Shown: positions 22,057 to 35,381, counted from the first letter of the stretch. The stretch is DNA of 64,000 nt from Cruorifilaria tuberocauda (GCA_013365365.1 JABVXU010000195.1:1-64000); one strand, 5' to 3'. Numbers and translations are program-made. Notes: a model not told the origin generated them from the sequence alone.

Positions 22057-24740
22057 CATCATTCTTTACTTCTTACTTAATATTTCTTTATCATACTTTC
22101 TCTTTTTCTTTTCATCACTTTAACACTTTATATTTCTTACTTAAAAGTAATAGTTGTAGTTAAAAACTAATTTTATTCATATGAAATTAACAAAAATTGT
22201 TGTTGTTGACAATCTAAGTAAACAATTAAACAACCAAATGCTATCATCGCCTATTTAAGCTTATATCAATCATTTCAATTTCCATTCAATCAACTTTCAT
22301 TTCACTCTTCTCTTTATTCTCTTCATTTCTACTCTTTAATCATTCTCAAAAATGTTGTTAGCCGAAAAGTATGAAAAGAATGGGGAAATATAAGAAAAAT
22401 TAGAGATATAAAAAAAAACGAATTTGAATTGAAAAAAAAAGAAGTGAACAGTAAATTTTAAAAGTTTAAAAAAATTTTTGAATTTTTATTAAATTTCAAA
22501 TCGAAATTTGGTACGAATTATACATTAAAATCAAAATAGAAATTATTTGTAGGTAATTTTAAAATGCTTTTTCAAAATTCTAATCTTTATATAAATAGAA
22601 AATTGAATCCAACTTGCTTCTAACCTACCTTTATCACATACCTTCTCATATTACATATCAGTATTCAACAATTTTGGAATGAAAGCTAAACTTTAAAAAA
22701 AAATTTTATCAGACAAAAGGTAACTCTAAATAATCAAGGGAAGTCTAGGTAATACAAGATATCAAATTTAGAATTTCCTTAATACAATGAAATTTCCATT
22801 GTATCTTAAAAGAAATCAAAAATTAAAAGTTAAAAGTTAAATTAAAAGTTAAAAGCTAAAGTTAAAAAGTTTTCCCGCACATATTTATCTTATCATTAAT
22901 TAACAGTACAAAAATTTTTTCATTAAGATTCCTACTAATAATTAATATTTATTTTAGTAAGAATTTCGAAAAGAACGCTTTTTCATCAGAGAGTTGAAAA
23001 GAGGAAAAAAGAAAGAGAGAAAAAGCGAACAATGCTTTCCGGAAGTGTGGAATATTTTGTTTGCTGCCGTGGAAAACGTTTGACCTCTAAGTTTTATTTC
23101 ACTCAATCAACACCTGAGAGTACTCCAATGTCACCTATTCATTCATTTGCATTCCTTTCCAATCTTACATTTACCTTCTCTTCCTCATCCAACCTTTTTT
23201 TTTTTTCCAACCTCAAATCATACATTATAAATACGGGAAAATGAACACTTAACCTAAAAGGGAATGAGGACGAAAATCCGAAAAAAAAACCGGAGAGAAA
23301 TGAAAAACGATTCTATTTTTTGAGATTTCTAAGAACTCATGGAATTTTTATCTAAATAACCCATATGAAATGTAATGGTCGACTGATTCAAATAATTTGA
23401 GCATCAAATATCAATAGAAATTAAAAAGATATATGAAGGAAACTGAAATGGAAGAAACCGGAAAGCGATAAATAACTGGTTTTAGTTTCAAAACCGTTCA
23501 TGAAATTTTCGTCCAAATCATAATACAATTCATTGAATATCGATTGATCGAACTAAAATTTATTTTTTGATGATTTGTGCTTTCGTTAGATCTAATAATT
23601 AATTGATTAATTAATTAACTCGTTTAAATTCTAGTCAATTCAAAGAGTTATTTTAGGATAGTATATTATTTTAATGAAGTAAAGAAAATTTTTATGAAAT
23701 AATCTTATTTCATTCATTTGATAACAAATAAAAGTATAATCCATACTTAATCAAACTTATTACTTGTCTAAAGTGATAATAATGGAAAGCAAACTAATCA
23801 ATGCAAAGGGAAATGATAAAATAAAGTATCGCTAATTTTTCCTTCCGGTAAATTGCAACTGTACTTTGCAATACTTTAATGATTTGAATGGAAAAAAGTT
23901 TTTTTTAAGTACTCAATTACGATTATCGAAAACTGCACATTAAGAATTTGTTTACTGAAAAGATTAGCAGATTGCCCGCAAAAGCACATTTCCATTATCC
24001 CTTTTCCACTTTCCGCATCTTAGCCTTTGTCACAAAGTTTGAGAAGTCAAATAGTCTACCGTGAGCCGATATTCCTTTTCCGCTTAAATTTTAAGTAAAT
24101 GGAAAAATCAGAAGAAATTATGATCATAGCAAAATATGAAAATTGATAAATTAAAATACAAAGCGAAAATAATTTTTACGCATAATTTGAATTTAAATTT
24201 GTGTAATATTTTTTTGCGCAATTTTTATAATTTTATATTTAATTTGTATAATTTTGTAAATTTGTGTAATTTCAATTCAAATTTGCAAGAAAAGTCAAAA
24301 AAAGTGCAATTCGTACTGCAATATTGTAATAATTTGATGTTTGCAAGAAAACTTTTTGCTCTATTTTCCTGATTTTTTCTCAACCTAAAATTTCCAGTTT
24401 GTTAGCTTTTGAAAAATTTTCCTTAAATACAAATCCATGCTTTTTTTTTTAAAATCAGAATTTAATTTTTAAAATTAATTCTAAATTATCAATTTGTTTT
24501 ATTTATATTTAATAAAATGGTTCATTTTATCAGATGAAAATTAGAGTTATTCAGTAATATTACTAGAAAATATACTGTATTGTATAGTAGAAGTGCCTCC
24601 AATAATACCGTTGAATTTGTTTACTGAATTATATAATTGTAATTAGCTAATTGGAGTTAATTACGATCACGTAATTCAATTAGCCTTTTCCATTTACTTA
24701 TTCCAGCCCGCAATGCATGATACACATTACAATTCCCGCA

Positions 24741-24766
24741 TGCAATACGCAATTTTACGTATTGCA
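24741..24766. repeat. perfect 9-bp inverted repeat
   Basis: TGCAATACG (24741-24749) and CGTATTGCA (24758-24766) are exact reverse complements separated by eight bases. They sit in a slightly GC-richer patch that contains GCATGCAA and CCCGCA words. This could be a binding site or a small hairpin. Confidence 0.6.
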
Positions 24767-25414
24767 TACGTGAATTTAAAAATAAGTTTGAAAATTCTAA
24801 CTGTACAGATTCGTTTCATTGTACAATATATAAAGTCGTTATTTTGAAATTTTTAAGACTTTAATTAACATTTTTTAAATTAATGATTAAACTTCCATTT
24901 CATTCTTTTTCTGCTAACTTCATGATTTCAAATTGTAATGGAATATCGAATTATTGAGTTTTCAGATATTCTATCAAATCCATTTCATTCAAATTCTCAA
25001 TTCTTTCAGGCTTAATCATTTTGTTTTTGAAGTGAAAACTTAACAGTAAAAATCTTTATTATCCGAAAAAATATTTTATTTTGCAAATAATTAAAATACG
25101 TTCCAAATTAAAATTCAATTTTAAGTTAAAAATTTAAGATTACATTTTTATTTTATCTTATCAAATTAGAGAAGTGAATGATACGAACCAAAAAAAGTCG
25201 CAAATTATAGGAAGAAAAAACGAATTTGCCCTCAGGAAAAGTAATTAACAGCGATTAATGGGTAAATAAAAAAAAAACAATGAAAAGATTTTTCATTTCT
25301 CTACAATGTTTTTTAATTCATTTAATAATCATAGACAAATGGTATTCAAATTAGCAACATCAAACATGCATAAATCTCTTTGCAAATTATTTGTCGCCAT
25401 TTTGTGGTATTTAC

Positions 25415-25441
25415 AAAGTAAGTAAGTAAGTAAGTAAGTAG
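25415..25441. repeat. (AAGT)n microsatellite
   Basis: About six AAGT units. Each contains GTAAGT, a perfect splice-donor word, but no exon adjoins them. Confidence 0.9.
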
Positions 25442-26813
25442 CCATTTGCTATCCTTAAAGTAGTTCAAATTACTTATTCTTTAAGGTCATCAATTGCTGC
25501 TTTGTTGATGACCTTATTTCATCTCATCCGACAAACAAAAAAAAATCTTGCAATTTCCTATCAAATTAATTACTAAAATGGACATCCTCAAAATATGCAT
25601 GGAAATTAGCTAACAGTAATATTTTCAAGCTTAATTAATCAGACTAAATCTCATATTACCCAAATTTATTACTGTACTTCTCTAACTAATTTTCATCATA
25701 CTATAAATTAATATATCAGCAAAAAATGAAGTGAATAAAAAATAACTTTCATATCATTAATTATATTTTAAATCAATAAATACTCAAAGTACTTATTTTA
25801 AGTACTTAAACCTTAAGTTTATCGTTCCATCGATGAATTTAAGCAAATTTTGAGCAAGTTTCCAGTTCTTAAGTTTCAATTTTTTTCATCGATTAATTTA
25901 CTTAATGTCTTTTCTGAGTAATATTTTGGCATTAATCATATTTGCATTTCATTGTTTCTTTGTTAGTAATTAATTTTTGATTTTAATTCTATCATTAATG
26001 ATATGTATTTAATTTCATTCTGCTTTCAACGGTATTACTTCTTGATTGTTGCTTCCTTATCTGTAAATGTTACCTAATTTATTTCAATTTTGTTATTGAT
26101 AATTTGATAATTTCAATTTTTGACGTGTTATACATACCTGTAAGTGATTTGATATATTTTTACACAAAAACTTTATCACTTATCAGAATAATTCAAAAAT
26201 ATAGCAATCGATAATTTCAGATTATTTTGCTTTTTTTGTACACAAAAAAAAAAAAACATTTATTTTGTGGAAAAATTGATTTAAAATTTGTTTTCTTACT
26301 TTTAAGTTTATTACTGTTCTTTACTTTAACTCCTTACTTTAATATTTAATACAAATCGTTGAAAAAATTACAAAAATTTAGATAAACAATAAAATTGCTT
26401 ATTTCTCCTTTTTTATTTAGCAAAAAAATTAAATTGATTTTTGAATGATATACTTGCTAAATGTCAATTATTCATAATTTCCTACCTAAATAATAACTTT
26501 TTACTTTCATATTAAATTCTTACTTTACTAATAACTTTTTGCTCTAATGCTAACTTCTTGCTTCAATAATAACTTTTTTATCATTCCAATGTTTGCTATT
26601 ATGAAAGTTTTTTTTTTTTGAATCTTTTCTACGAGTTAATTATTATAATATAATTTTGCTCAATGAATGATTGAAATAAATTGAATAAATTAAACTTGAC
26701 ATAAAGATTTGAATAATTTTCATTGTTAATAATTCAATATGGACGGATATATGAAGGAAGAAGAACGATTGATAAATCGATGAAATTTATTGAACGGTTG
26801 ATATTGGCAAAGT

Positions 26814-26877
26814 TTAAAGTAAAGTGAAGTAAAGTAAAGTAAAGTGAAGTGAAGTGAAGTGGAGTGAAGTGGAGCAA
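26814..26877. repeat. (AAGTR)n pentanucleotide repeat
   Basis: A run of AAGTA, AAGTG and GAGTG units; AATGA/AATGAATG repeats follow at about 26904-26945. The opposite-strand open frame rich in Ser/His/Phe is a translation of this repeat. Confidence 0.85.
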
Positions 26878-27414
26878 TTAAAAGTACTTTATAAAAGCAA
26901 TTATGAATGAATGAATGAAAGGAAATGAAATGAATTGAATGAATAGATAATAAAATATGGTATGAATGAAAAGGAATGCACGCATCATATAATTTCCTAA
27001 ACAAATTATTCATAAATATTCATGTTCTTCTCGCACAATAATTAATAATCATAATAATTGATAATAGAATTGATTATAATAATAGTAGTAGTAAATAGTA
27101 ATAATCATAATAATAGTAGGAAAGTAATAGTGATAGTAATTTACAGGAACATATGGATTTTTTCTTTTTTTTTTTAGTTTGAAGAAATTACGGTAGTGTG
27201 TTTGTTCATTTTCATCAATTTCAATCAATGAGTAAACAGTTATATTAATTAGTGAAATGAATTTAAAATTGAAAATATGAAATATTGTAAGCATCAACTA
27301 TAAAAAAAAATGTAAATATGAAAAATGATGTAAATTTAGAAAAAAAAACTTTTTTATCAATCGTGAAATTATTGACAACTAAGAGAACAATTATAAAATA
27401 CTTGCTAGTGAGTA

Positions 27415-27555
27415 ATAAAGTAAGTGATAAAAATTAAAAGTGAGTAATGAAAGCTGAAAGCTAGTAATGAAGTGAGTAATGAGAATAAAAAATAAGTAAT
27501 GAATTTTAAGAGTGAGTAATGAAGTGAGTAATGAAAATTGAAAGTAAGTAATAAA
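27415..27555. repeat. degenerate GTGAGTAATGAA repeat
   Basis: At least seven copies of AGTAATGA or AGTAATAA, many preceded by GTG or AAG, are spaced 12-30 bases apart. It is a degenerate short tandem repeat with no coding capacity. Confidence 0.7.
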
Positions 27556-28588
27556 GAAAAATTAAAATAGTAAAATTGGAAATGATATCAAAATATATAA
27601 ATTAAGATGGAATATAAAATATTTTAAATCGGATTTTTAAAATTTTTGCATGGATCGAATCGCAATTTTTGTTTGAAATGAATATTTTTTAAATTCAAAT
27701 TGATCCATTAATGTATGCTCTCTTTTCTATCTGGGAAAACTTACAATATTCCATACTTTCAAATACTAGCAAGTTTTACTAATTCTTAACAAACATAAGT
27801 TTCAAATGTCTTCATCAATTCATATCCTATAATATGATATTTGAAAGAAAAAAAAAACGATAAAATCAAATTTCAGGTTATTTAATTAATAAGAAAACGA
27901 AATGAATCAAAGTTTTCTTTTCAGTATTTTTACTGATACCAAATATTTTTTTTAAATCTCAAGGAAAGTTTCTTTTTTGTTATTTTTCTTTGCAATATAA
28001 TTCTGTAATGACTTCAAAATTTTCTGTTTATAAAAAGAATAAAGTAAGGGAAAATTTTTTAACTTTTACTTTTCTACCTTTATTTTTGCCTTCGGCAGTT
28101 TCATCTTTAGTTTTATTTTCAGTATTTCAGAAAATGTTCGATTTTTTCTTTTTAAGCACAGAAAATTTTATTTAGCAAAATAATATACGGTATGTGCTTT
28201 CCTTCTTTCTTCCTCTTTTTTAATTATACTTTCAACCATTTCAAATTTCGATTAGCAAAATCTTAAAAGGAAAATAAAAGAGGGATGGAATGAAATTTAA
28301 ATTGATACAAAATTTCCAATCAATAGATTACGGTATTTCGTTTAAGTGCTTTCTCTTTCTCTCTCTCTCTTTTAGTATGCAATACTCCAATATTTTTGGA
28401 AGTAATTTTAAATTTACTTGAAAGAAAAAAAAATTCTTAAATTTATTGTAAACATTAATAGTTTCATTTTTCTTTCTTTTTCTCTCTTTTCTTCTATCAC
28501 TTTCGACTTGTTCAGAATCTTTTCATTTTTTTATTTATCCTCTTCCTCATCTCTCTCATAATTTCATATTCTTCATTGAGAGAGGAAA

Positions 28589-28609
28589 AGAGAGAGAGAG
28601 AGAGAGAGA
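28589..28609. repeat. (GA)n tract
   Basis: A pure GAGA run; a (CT)n tract lies at about 28961-28987. The two flank the AAGTGG cluster described separately. Confidence 0.9.
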
Positions 28610-28663
28610 TGAAAAAACAACAACAATAAATAACACTGCATGTTGTCCTCCTTATTGGGTTAT

Positions 28664-28931
28664 TGAAGTGGTTTGGGAAACGAAGAATTCGGGGAGAAAA
28701 TGATTCGTCGTTGATTTTCAAGTGGGAAAAAAAGGATCCGGAAAGAGGAAAGATTGGATTTTGAAGTGGCTAAAAAGAGCCAAGAATGATTTGATGTTTA
28801 AGTGGCTCAGAAAGATTTCGGGGAATCGATGATTATTATTAGTTCATAATTGATTGATGAACAAAAAAAAAAAAAAAAAGATAAAGATGAAATGAATGAA
28901 TGAAATGACAGATGTTTGTTCTATAAAGTGG
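28664..28931 (+). promoter_or_regulatory. cluster of NK-2-type homeodomain binding words (TNAAGTGG)
   Basis: TGAAGTGG (28664), TCAAGTGG (28718), TGAAGTGG (28762), TTAAGTGG (28798) and TAAAGTGG (28924) all lie on the + strand within 268 bases. TYAAGTGG is the established core for NK-2 homeodomains, and two of the five match it exactly. The cluster lies 11.4 kb downstream of the NK-2 gene and might be an autoregulatory enhancer. The first four also share T-rich left flanks, so a decayed tandem repeat is an alternative. Confidence 0.4.
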
Positions 28932-31900
28932 TGATCTTTTTTTTTTCATCGTCATCTTCCTTCTCTCTCTCTCTCTCTCCCTCTCTCCCTTCTTCGTTTT
29001 TTTCATTTCTTGCTAAATAAACCTGTCAGTTCAAAAAATTAAAATTCAAATGGAAAGAAAAAGCTTAATGATTTATTTTTTTTTAATTATTTTTTTTTTT
29101 AGGACAATAAATATTGTTAAAATTATCTAAGAAATACTTACTTAAGAATTTAAGAGTATTTTAGAGTAAAATTACAATTTGAGTAGAAAATTAAAAATGT
29201 ATTTTCTGATAATTTATCTCGTAATAATTTTTAATTATGAAATATTAATTAGATTAAAATCGATATGATGATATCGAAAAATAAAGACTATCAATTAAGC
29301 TTTAACAATTGCTGACAAATAAGGAGTAAATTAACTTTTTTTTCAAAAGTAACTTTAAATTAGTTAAAATACCTTTTAAATTAACTAATTAAGATCCGAA
29401 TTAACAAGATGGAAAGCAATAAATAAAGAAAAAAAAATTTGGATAAGAAAAAGAAATAGAAATATCAATATTGTTATATGAAGTTTATTTTACAAACTAG
29501 TAATAACAGCAGTAAAATATCATATCAAGTTTATTTTTGAGTAAATGAAAATGATAACAGTAAATTTATCAGTTTATCAAAAATAAGATTTTCGTTGTGA
29601 AAATTTAAATTACAGCAAAATCAATTAGCAACAAGGAAAAGAATTTATATTACAGTTATAATTTTTTTTTTTCAAATTTTAAAATTAATCTTCAATTTTT
29701 ACCTTTCACTCTAATACAACAATAAAGTTCAGTGTTTTCAATTTCAAATCAATAAACATCTTTTCAAAAATTATTCAAAGAGAAAAAAAAAGTTTTATAA
29801 TTAATATAAGGAATGAAATATTGATAAAAGTAACAGTAATCATGGAATAATTATCATTTCAACTAAACATTACTTACTTACAAAAACTGTAATTTTAATT
29901 AAAAATAGAAATGAGAATAGGAAAGAGGAAAAAAAAAAAAGATGGCAAAAATTTATGAGCTAAACATTTCGTAGAAATGAAAGGATGAAATGTACAGGGA
30001 AGCAATTTTATATGATTTCCAATGAGAAATGGAAAGAGGTGAGGGTGTACTTGAAGCTTGAAGTTGAACCTGAATTGCCATCTCGAGACTTTTCATAAAT
30101 GACACTTGTGGAGAATACTTTTCACATCCTTTTTCCCTTCTACACACTTCCAATCCATTTCACCGAAATTTTACACGATGGAACCAGAGTAGAGTTAATA
30201 GTAGAAATGAACGCTATAAGTAACTTTTAAAAAAAAAGAAAACTTCAAAGTATCAATTAATTATCAAAGATTTTTAATTTGAATAATAATAATAGTAATA
30301 ATTTGAATAAGCCTTTGATTTTTAATTTGAACAATTTGAATAATATCGTATTTCAGTATATCAATTCTGATTATCAATTGATAATTTTGTTTATTTAAAG
30401 AAATCAGTTATCATGCATTTTGGAAATTATCAGTAATATTAACAGATAATGATAACCAAAATATTACAATAGTATAAAGGCTTATCACTGGCTTATCGCT
30501 AAAAGAGATAAAATTTTTAAAATCCTTATTAGATATTCATATTAACTTTTTACATATGTATATGATACTTTGACCTCTGGTATCGTATACTATTATATTC
30601 ATTGTAATTTTATTCAATTCATTCCATTATTTCATTATTGATTAATCGAATTTGTTAATAATTGAATTCATTTGAACTTTTTTCTCTTCTGAAAAACAAA
30701 GAGATAGCAGCGGAGATAAAAAATAAAAAGTTTTAAAAAGGAAAATTTAAATCAATTTCAAAAAAAGGTTTAACAACATTAAACTATTATTCGTTCATCG
30801 TGCAAGTAACTTTCTTTTTTTAAGTTCCATTTTAAATTAAAATTAAAAATTTTTCATATTATCATGATATTTATGATTGATCAATCATGCTAAGTATAAA
30901 TTCGATCCTATCAAATAATATCCTAACTTGAACTTTTCGATTGAATATAGTATTATCTGTGAGATAATATGCTTACTTTGCAGAGACAGGTAAGTTAATC
31001 TTGTAAAAAAAAATTGTTGACCACATGATTGACATATCGGTTAAGCCGAAAATCTAACAAATCATTAAGATGGTTGTATTTTCTGTCTTTTTTATACTTC
31101 GATTTCAGTCAATGTATGTTTTGTCAGGTGAGAATAAAGATGAAAAAGATGAAATTTTTTATAAATCTAACTTCATATTTCTAGATTTACTTCTTTAACT
31201 TCGATTTTAAAAGTATAGTTAAAATTGGATGAAAAAAAAGAAGGAATGCAAAACTTTTTACAGATGCATAGAGTTAGTTAGTTGGTAAGAGAGCCTCTTC
31301 GGTAAAAAAGGTATCAGATTACTTAAATGTGATTTTGGAAAAGATGTGAAAATGAAGGTGACACTTCACGATCCACTTGAAAAACTTGAGCTGCTGTTGT
31401 TGTTGAGAAGTTTTTGTGTAAACATATGAAGGCACTCATCATCATAACAAATACCATCATAGTTAATGGATATCTTCTAGTCAAAAAAATAATAGGAAGT
31501 TATGGAACAATTTATCAGGATTATAACCGATAACGATCATGATTATCATAACTATGATAATATTTTTATGATTTAATTTTTTTTACAAAAAATTTTCATT
31601 TTATTTTTAACAAACAAATTAATATGATTATTTTTAATTCGAAAGTAAAATAACGATGAAAAGAGGAAAATTTAAACAAATGAAAAATGATGAATATAAA
31701 AAATGTCTAAAAAGCAAGAAATTTTTTTCAAAATAAAAAAAAAAAGGAACAGTATGATGATCATGGGAAAACATACAAAAATAAATCTGATAATTTTCAA
31801 GAAAAAAAAAGTGTTACAAAGAGACTGAAATAAAATATTACAACAGATTATAACAAAGAACAAAATGGAATGTTTGCTATATTGCCCATGTAACATTTGT

Positions 31901-32437
31901 AACTGGCGAGAAAAAAAAATACTTCGTTTGTTAACTTAAGGCAATCAAATAAAGCAAGACAATAATTACACCTTATAATGCATCATTCACAATTACTAGC
32001 TTGTCTTTTTGATTTGAATAAAGAAATTCTATTTACTTGCTATCGATTTGAAGTTACAAGAATCAGGAAAAATACAGGATTATGATGAAAAAAACTTCCC
32101 AAATTCTAAATAGATGACGACTTCGTACAATAAAAATTTCACATGAAACAATGGCAGTAATGCACTCTAATGAAATGGCTAGTTTTCAGATACCATTACT
32201 ATAGGTTAACAGTAACTTTACTGTTTGCAAGGAATCCAAAAAAATTATCAATTTTACATCAATTAAAAATAAGTAAGGTTGCACTCATACAAATATTTTA
32301 AATTGAGATTTTATAGCTTTAGTTACGTTTGCTATAATTATTTTCTTGATATACTATTGATATATTAAAGCTAGTAACTGATAAAAGAACGAAAAAAGTC
32401 AATATAGAATTTCATATTGAACTGAATCCCATATTTT

Positions 32438-35358
32438 TTAAGTTATTATATTTTCATCCAATTTCTGAGCCATTTCGTCTTGCTCTAATAGAGAATTGAC
32501 CAAAATAGCATTAGCCACCTCACGATCCGAGATTGATAATTTTCGCTGAAAAAAGAAATGATTTGGAGAGGACTATGAATGGATTTAAATTCTTTTATTT
32601 ATGTGAAGTAAAATGTATTTAGTTTGATGGACAAGGAGCAAAAAACACAGCACAAAACGTGACTCATTGCAAAATAAAACCAAGAAATATATGATGCAAT
32701 TATATATAAAGCGAATATTCTAAATAGATTAGTATTTCTAAGCATTTACTTGCTGTTCCTTAAGTGACAAGATTAGATCACGAGAATAAATTTTTCGCTT
32801 ATTCGGAGGCATGTAATCACAAAGACCTTCGTTAGTGAGAATTTCCGCTATCTCGTTTACAGATGACCCTTAAAAAATTTTAATTTTTAGAACTTAACAT
32901 ATTCACACAAAATCGAAAATTTCGTTTTTCCATTCATAATTTCATATATATATATATTTTTTTTGAATTTTTAAAGGACTACCATTTGATTCAAAAGCTC
33001 TTACAACACTAAGAGCACCATTGAAGCTTACAACCAATACTACCAAGTGAACAATATTTTCCAAAAGGCGACGAGTAACTTCTGCGAATATTGGTGTTGG
33101 ATTTGTAATACCGTATAGTGCACAAGGAGTAGCCTAAAGTATTCACATATGTCAGAAATTCAAAACATCCCATGAAATTGTGATATAAAAAATTCATGCA
33201 ATTTGATATTTTACTATGTGAAACAGAATAACTAATAATATATATCCCACGTAACGAATCTTAATAAATTTATCCAAGTCGGATTCAAACTGACTGGTAT
33301 AATATCGATGAATAAGAATTCATTCAAACTTTTGCAATACGAAAACTCACTCTTGCTGGTATGGAAGCCAAATATTCACTGATAACTTTTAATTCGTTCA
33401 TTTCCACCAACAGCGTTTGTCCAGTATCCAATGCATAGATACGAACTTTCTCGTCATGTAATTTTTCTAAAACCCGACATCGAAGCGGTACCTCGTTTGG
33501 TTTCTTTGGTGTTGCAACTAACAGTTCATCCTTCTGCAAAACGTAATTTCACTTCATAATATCTCTTCAAAAATTACTTTTTTAAAAATCTCCTAAATTC
33601 AAATCAACGATTTTCGTGCGACTTTTAGTAATGATAGAGCCATATCTTCCTAGAGATAAAACGTATTCCAAAAACTTCATAACATAAAAATAGAGAGCGT
33701 AAGAAATTGAAAACAAAAGCCGAGAACGAAAATAAAAACTATCACAATCACTCAGTTATATAACTTAGTAGCGTTTCTCCATAACACATGAATTCAAGCT
33801 TAATGAAAACCAATAAAGGAATATGAAGGTAGCTATAAAACAATTAAAGTAATTTTTAAATCGAAAATAAAAAATTTCTTACCGTAACATAGGTCACTTC
33901 AGCTGCACGTTTAAAATGAGCTATAAGATGATTGTCTAATTCTTCATTGGTAATTATTAAATTTTCAGTTTCGCTTACATGAGTTTCAGTGAGCACATAA
34001 AATGTTACTGGCCAGCATGGAAATTCTGTGATTGGTTTAACAAGTCCAACCTGAAAATCAATAATTTTCATTAATCATCAAAAAACTGCAATCTTTTCAA
34101 TTCAAACTACAATTTTAAATGATTGGCGAAAATTTCAAACAAAATTGTATCTCTTAAAATACACTTTATTTTCAAAATTATATCTCGTAGTTTTCTATCA
34201 AATCTTTACTACAGAAATTATAACATGAATTGATTTTTTTCAATATCAAGAAAATAGGAAAGAAGAAAAAAGACCTCCATTAGCTTTCCCACCGGCAGAT
34301 ACATATGACGGTGGAAGCGTTCATTGTAGATAATCGGTTTACGCATATTTCCTCCTGTCGAAACTAATTCTGGTCTATCAGTAATGGAAAAATAACTGAA
34401 ACGAAATTTAATGCAAACGATTCATCAATCTTCGATGACTTCAGTTCTCCCTTTGTTATTTTTCAAAAAAGCTTCATTGACTGTATGCTAGAAAAATCAG
34501 AATTTGAAAATTTCAGAAATAATTATCCCTATATTGGTATCATTTGATATTATTTTCTTATATGACCATTACTAACTAACGTTTTCATTCTTTCCGTCTC
34601 TCTGTCAACGGCAAGCGGTAATTCTGATTTCGAATTTCCGCTCCCCTTCTGTCTTGCGAATTGAATCTGAAAAATCAATTAGCTTAATAGCAAAAGAATA
34701 ATGCTTCGCAAAATATAAATTTCAGAAATTTTTGCTTTTAAATTAAATTTCTTTTTCATCCATCTCCCCCTCTGTTTCCTTCCAAACCAAACCTTTAGCG
34801 GTTTCGATAACTCCGGTAACTGAATTTTGCCGTTATCAGGAGCTGTAGCAGTGATAACGGAATTAGCATCAGCAATTGACATCATATGAACAAATCTTAA
34901 ATTGATTGATTCTGATTAAAAAAACCAAGAAATATTTCTCATTCAAATAATAATTCTGTTGTAATGAAATTTCATCCTTGAAAAACCATCCATTACCATC
35001 TAAGAATATATCTGATATTTATTTTTAAAATAGAATAACATACGCGCATGTTAATGAATCATCGTGTTTTCGAATGATTTTGATATTGTCAATCCGTCCG
35101 AATCGTCGAAATATATGAAGAAGCTTCCACTAGAAAAAAATTTCATTCCCATACATCAATTATAAATAACGGAGAAAAATGAAGGCTTATTGTTAAAAAA
35201 AACCATAAAATATTAAAAAATACCCGGATATATCAACATACCTTATCCCATGTTTCTGGCACATTTTGAACATAAAGTGTTCGCTCCTCTGATGCACCCA
35301 TATATGGCAAATGTAAATCTGTTGGTTTCAATTTTGTACAATTACCTGTGGCGGTCAT
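32438..35358 (-). CDS. RRM and Tudor domain protein (TDRD10-like architecture)
   Basis: Coding exons on the - strand: 35358-35242, 35129-35044, 34895-34793, 34666-34581, 34395-34275, 34050-33883, 33533-33351, 33133-32983, 32868-32750 and 32545-32438. All are GT-AG and in phase (1,242 nt, 413 aa). Residues 27-107 form an RRM with RNP2-like LYVQNVP, FGRIDNIKI after helix 1, a degenerate RNP1 (TCAFVHM) and a final strand PLKIQFAR. Residues 172-378 look like an extended Tudor module, with the core RCRVLEKLHDEKVRIYALD (245-263) followed by TGQTLLVEMNEL. The C-terminus is charged and helical. RRM plus Tudor is the layout of TDRD10, and Tudor proteins usually act in germline RNA pathways. The loop normally DYGN reads DTGQ, so one cage aromatic is missing. 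The start follows a GTTTCAG acceptor at 35375. An upstream in-frame extension is possible. Confidence 0.85.
34667..34792 (-). other. intron 3 of the RRM-Tudor gene, with coding-like readthrough
   Basis: The 126-nt intron begins GTTTGG. If retained, PLK is followed by VWFGRKQRGRW, which again resembles a final RRM strand, and then a stop. The spliced form gives PLK-IQFARQKGSG. The similarity of the two continuations suggests an alternative end or a decayed duplicated exon. Confidence 0.35.
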
Positions 35359-35373
35359 AATCTTTCCTGGTAA

Positions 35374-35381
35374 ACTGAAAC
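35374..35381 (-). promoter_or_regulatory. candidate trans-splice or 5' UTR acceptor of the RRM-Tudor gene
   Basis: On the - strand a TTGTTTCAG acceptor ends at 35375, leaving a 16-base leader before the ATG at 35358. With the HINFP gene upstream on the same strand, this could be SL trans-splicing in a loose operon, or a cis acceptor for an upstream exon. Confidence 0.45.

Larger units (their letters stand above)
17522..32437. other. gene-free convergent intergenic region with microsatellites
   Basis: No open frame here shows recognisable protein similarity or consistent splice structure. The region holds scattered simple repeats, T/A homopolymers and less AT-rich islands near 19385-19445, 20505-20600 and 23960-24080 that could be regulatory. 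It separates the 3' ends of the homeobox gene (+) and the RRM-Tudor gene (-). Confidence 0.65.

Noticed and set aside
23032..23244. 70-codon + strand frame starting MLSGSVEYFVCCRGKR
   Set aside because: It has a real ATG, but the second half is Ser/Phe/Pro low complexity through a CTT/T tract. No homology, neighbouring exon or polyadenylation context was visible. It could be a small ORF but is not supported.
26726..27297. Two - strand frames of 82-95 codons
   Set aside because: They are translations of pentanucleotide, AATG and ATT/ATA repeats, rich in Ser/His/Phe and Tyr.
29953..30153. 66-codon - strand frame ending in KSYKIASLYISSFHF
   Set aside because: It begins at TTG, and other frames over the same bases are nearly as open. 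No domain was seen.
17522..32437. Mobile element in the intergenic interval
   Set aside because: No transposase or reverse transcriptase fragment and no clear long terminal or inverted repeats were found by eye. A repeat-library search would be decisive.
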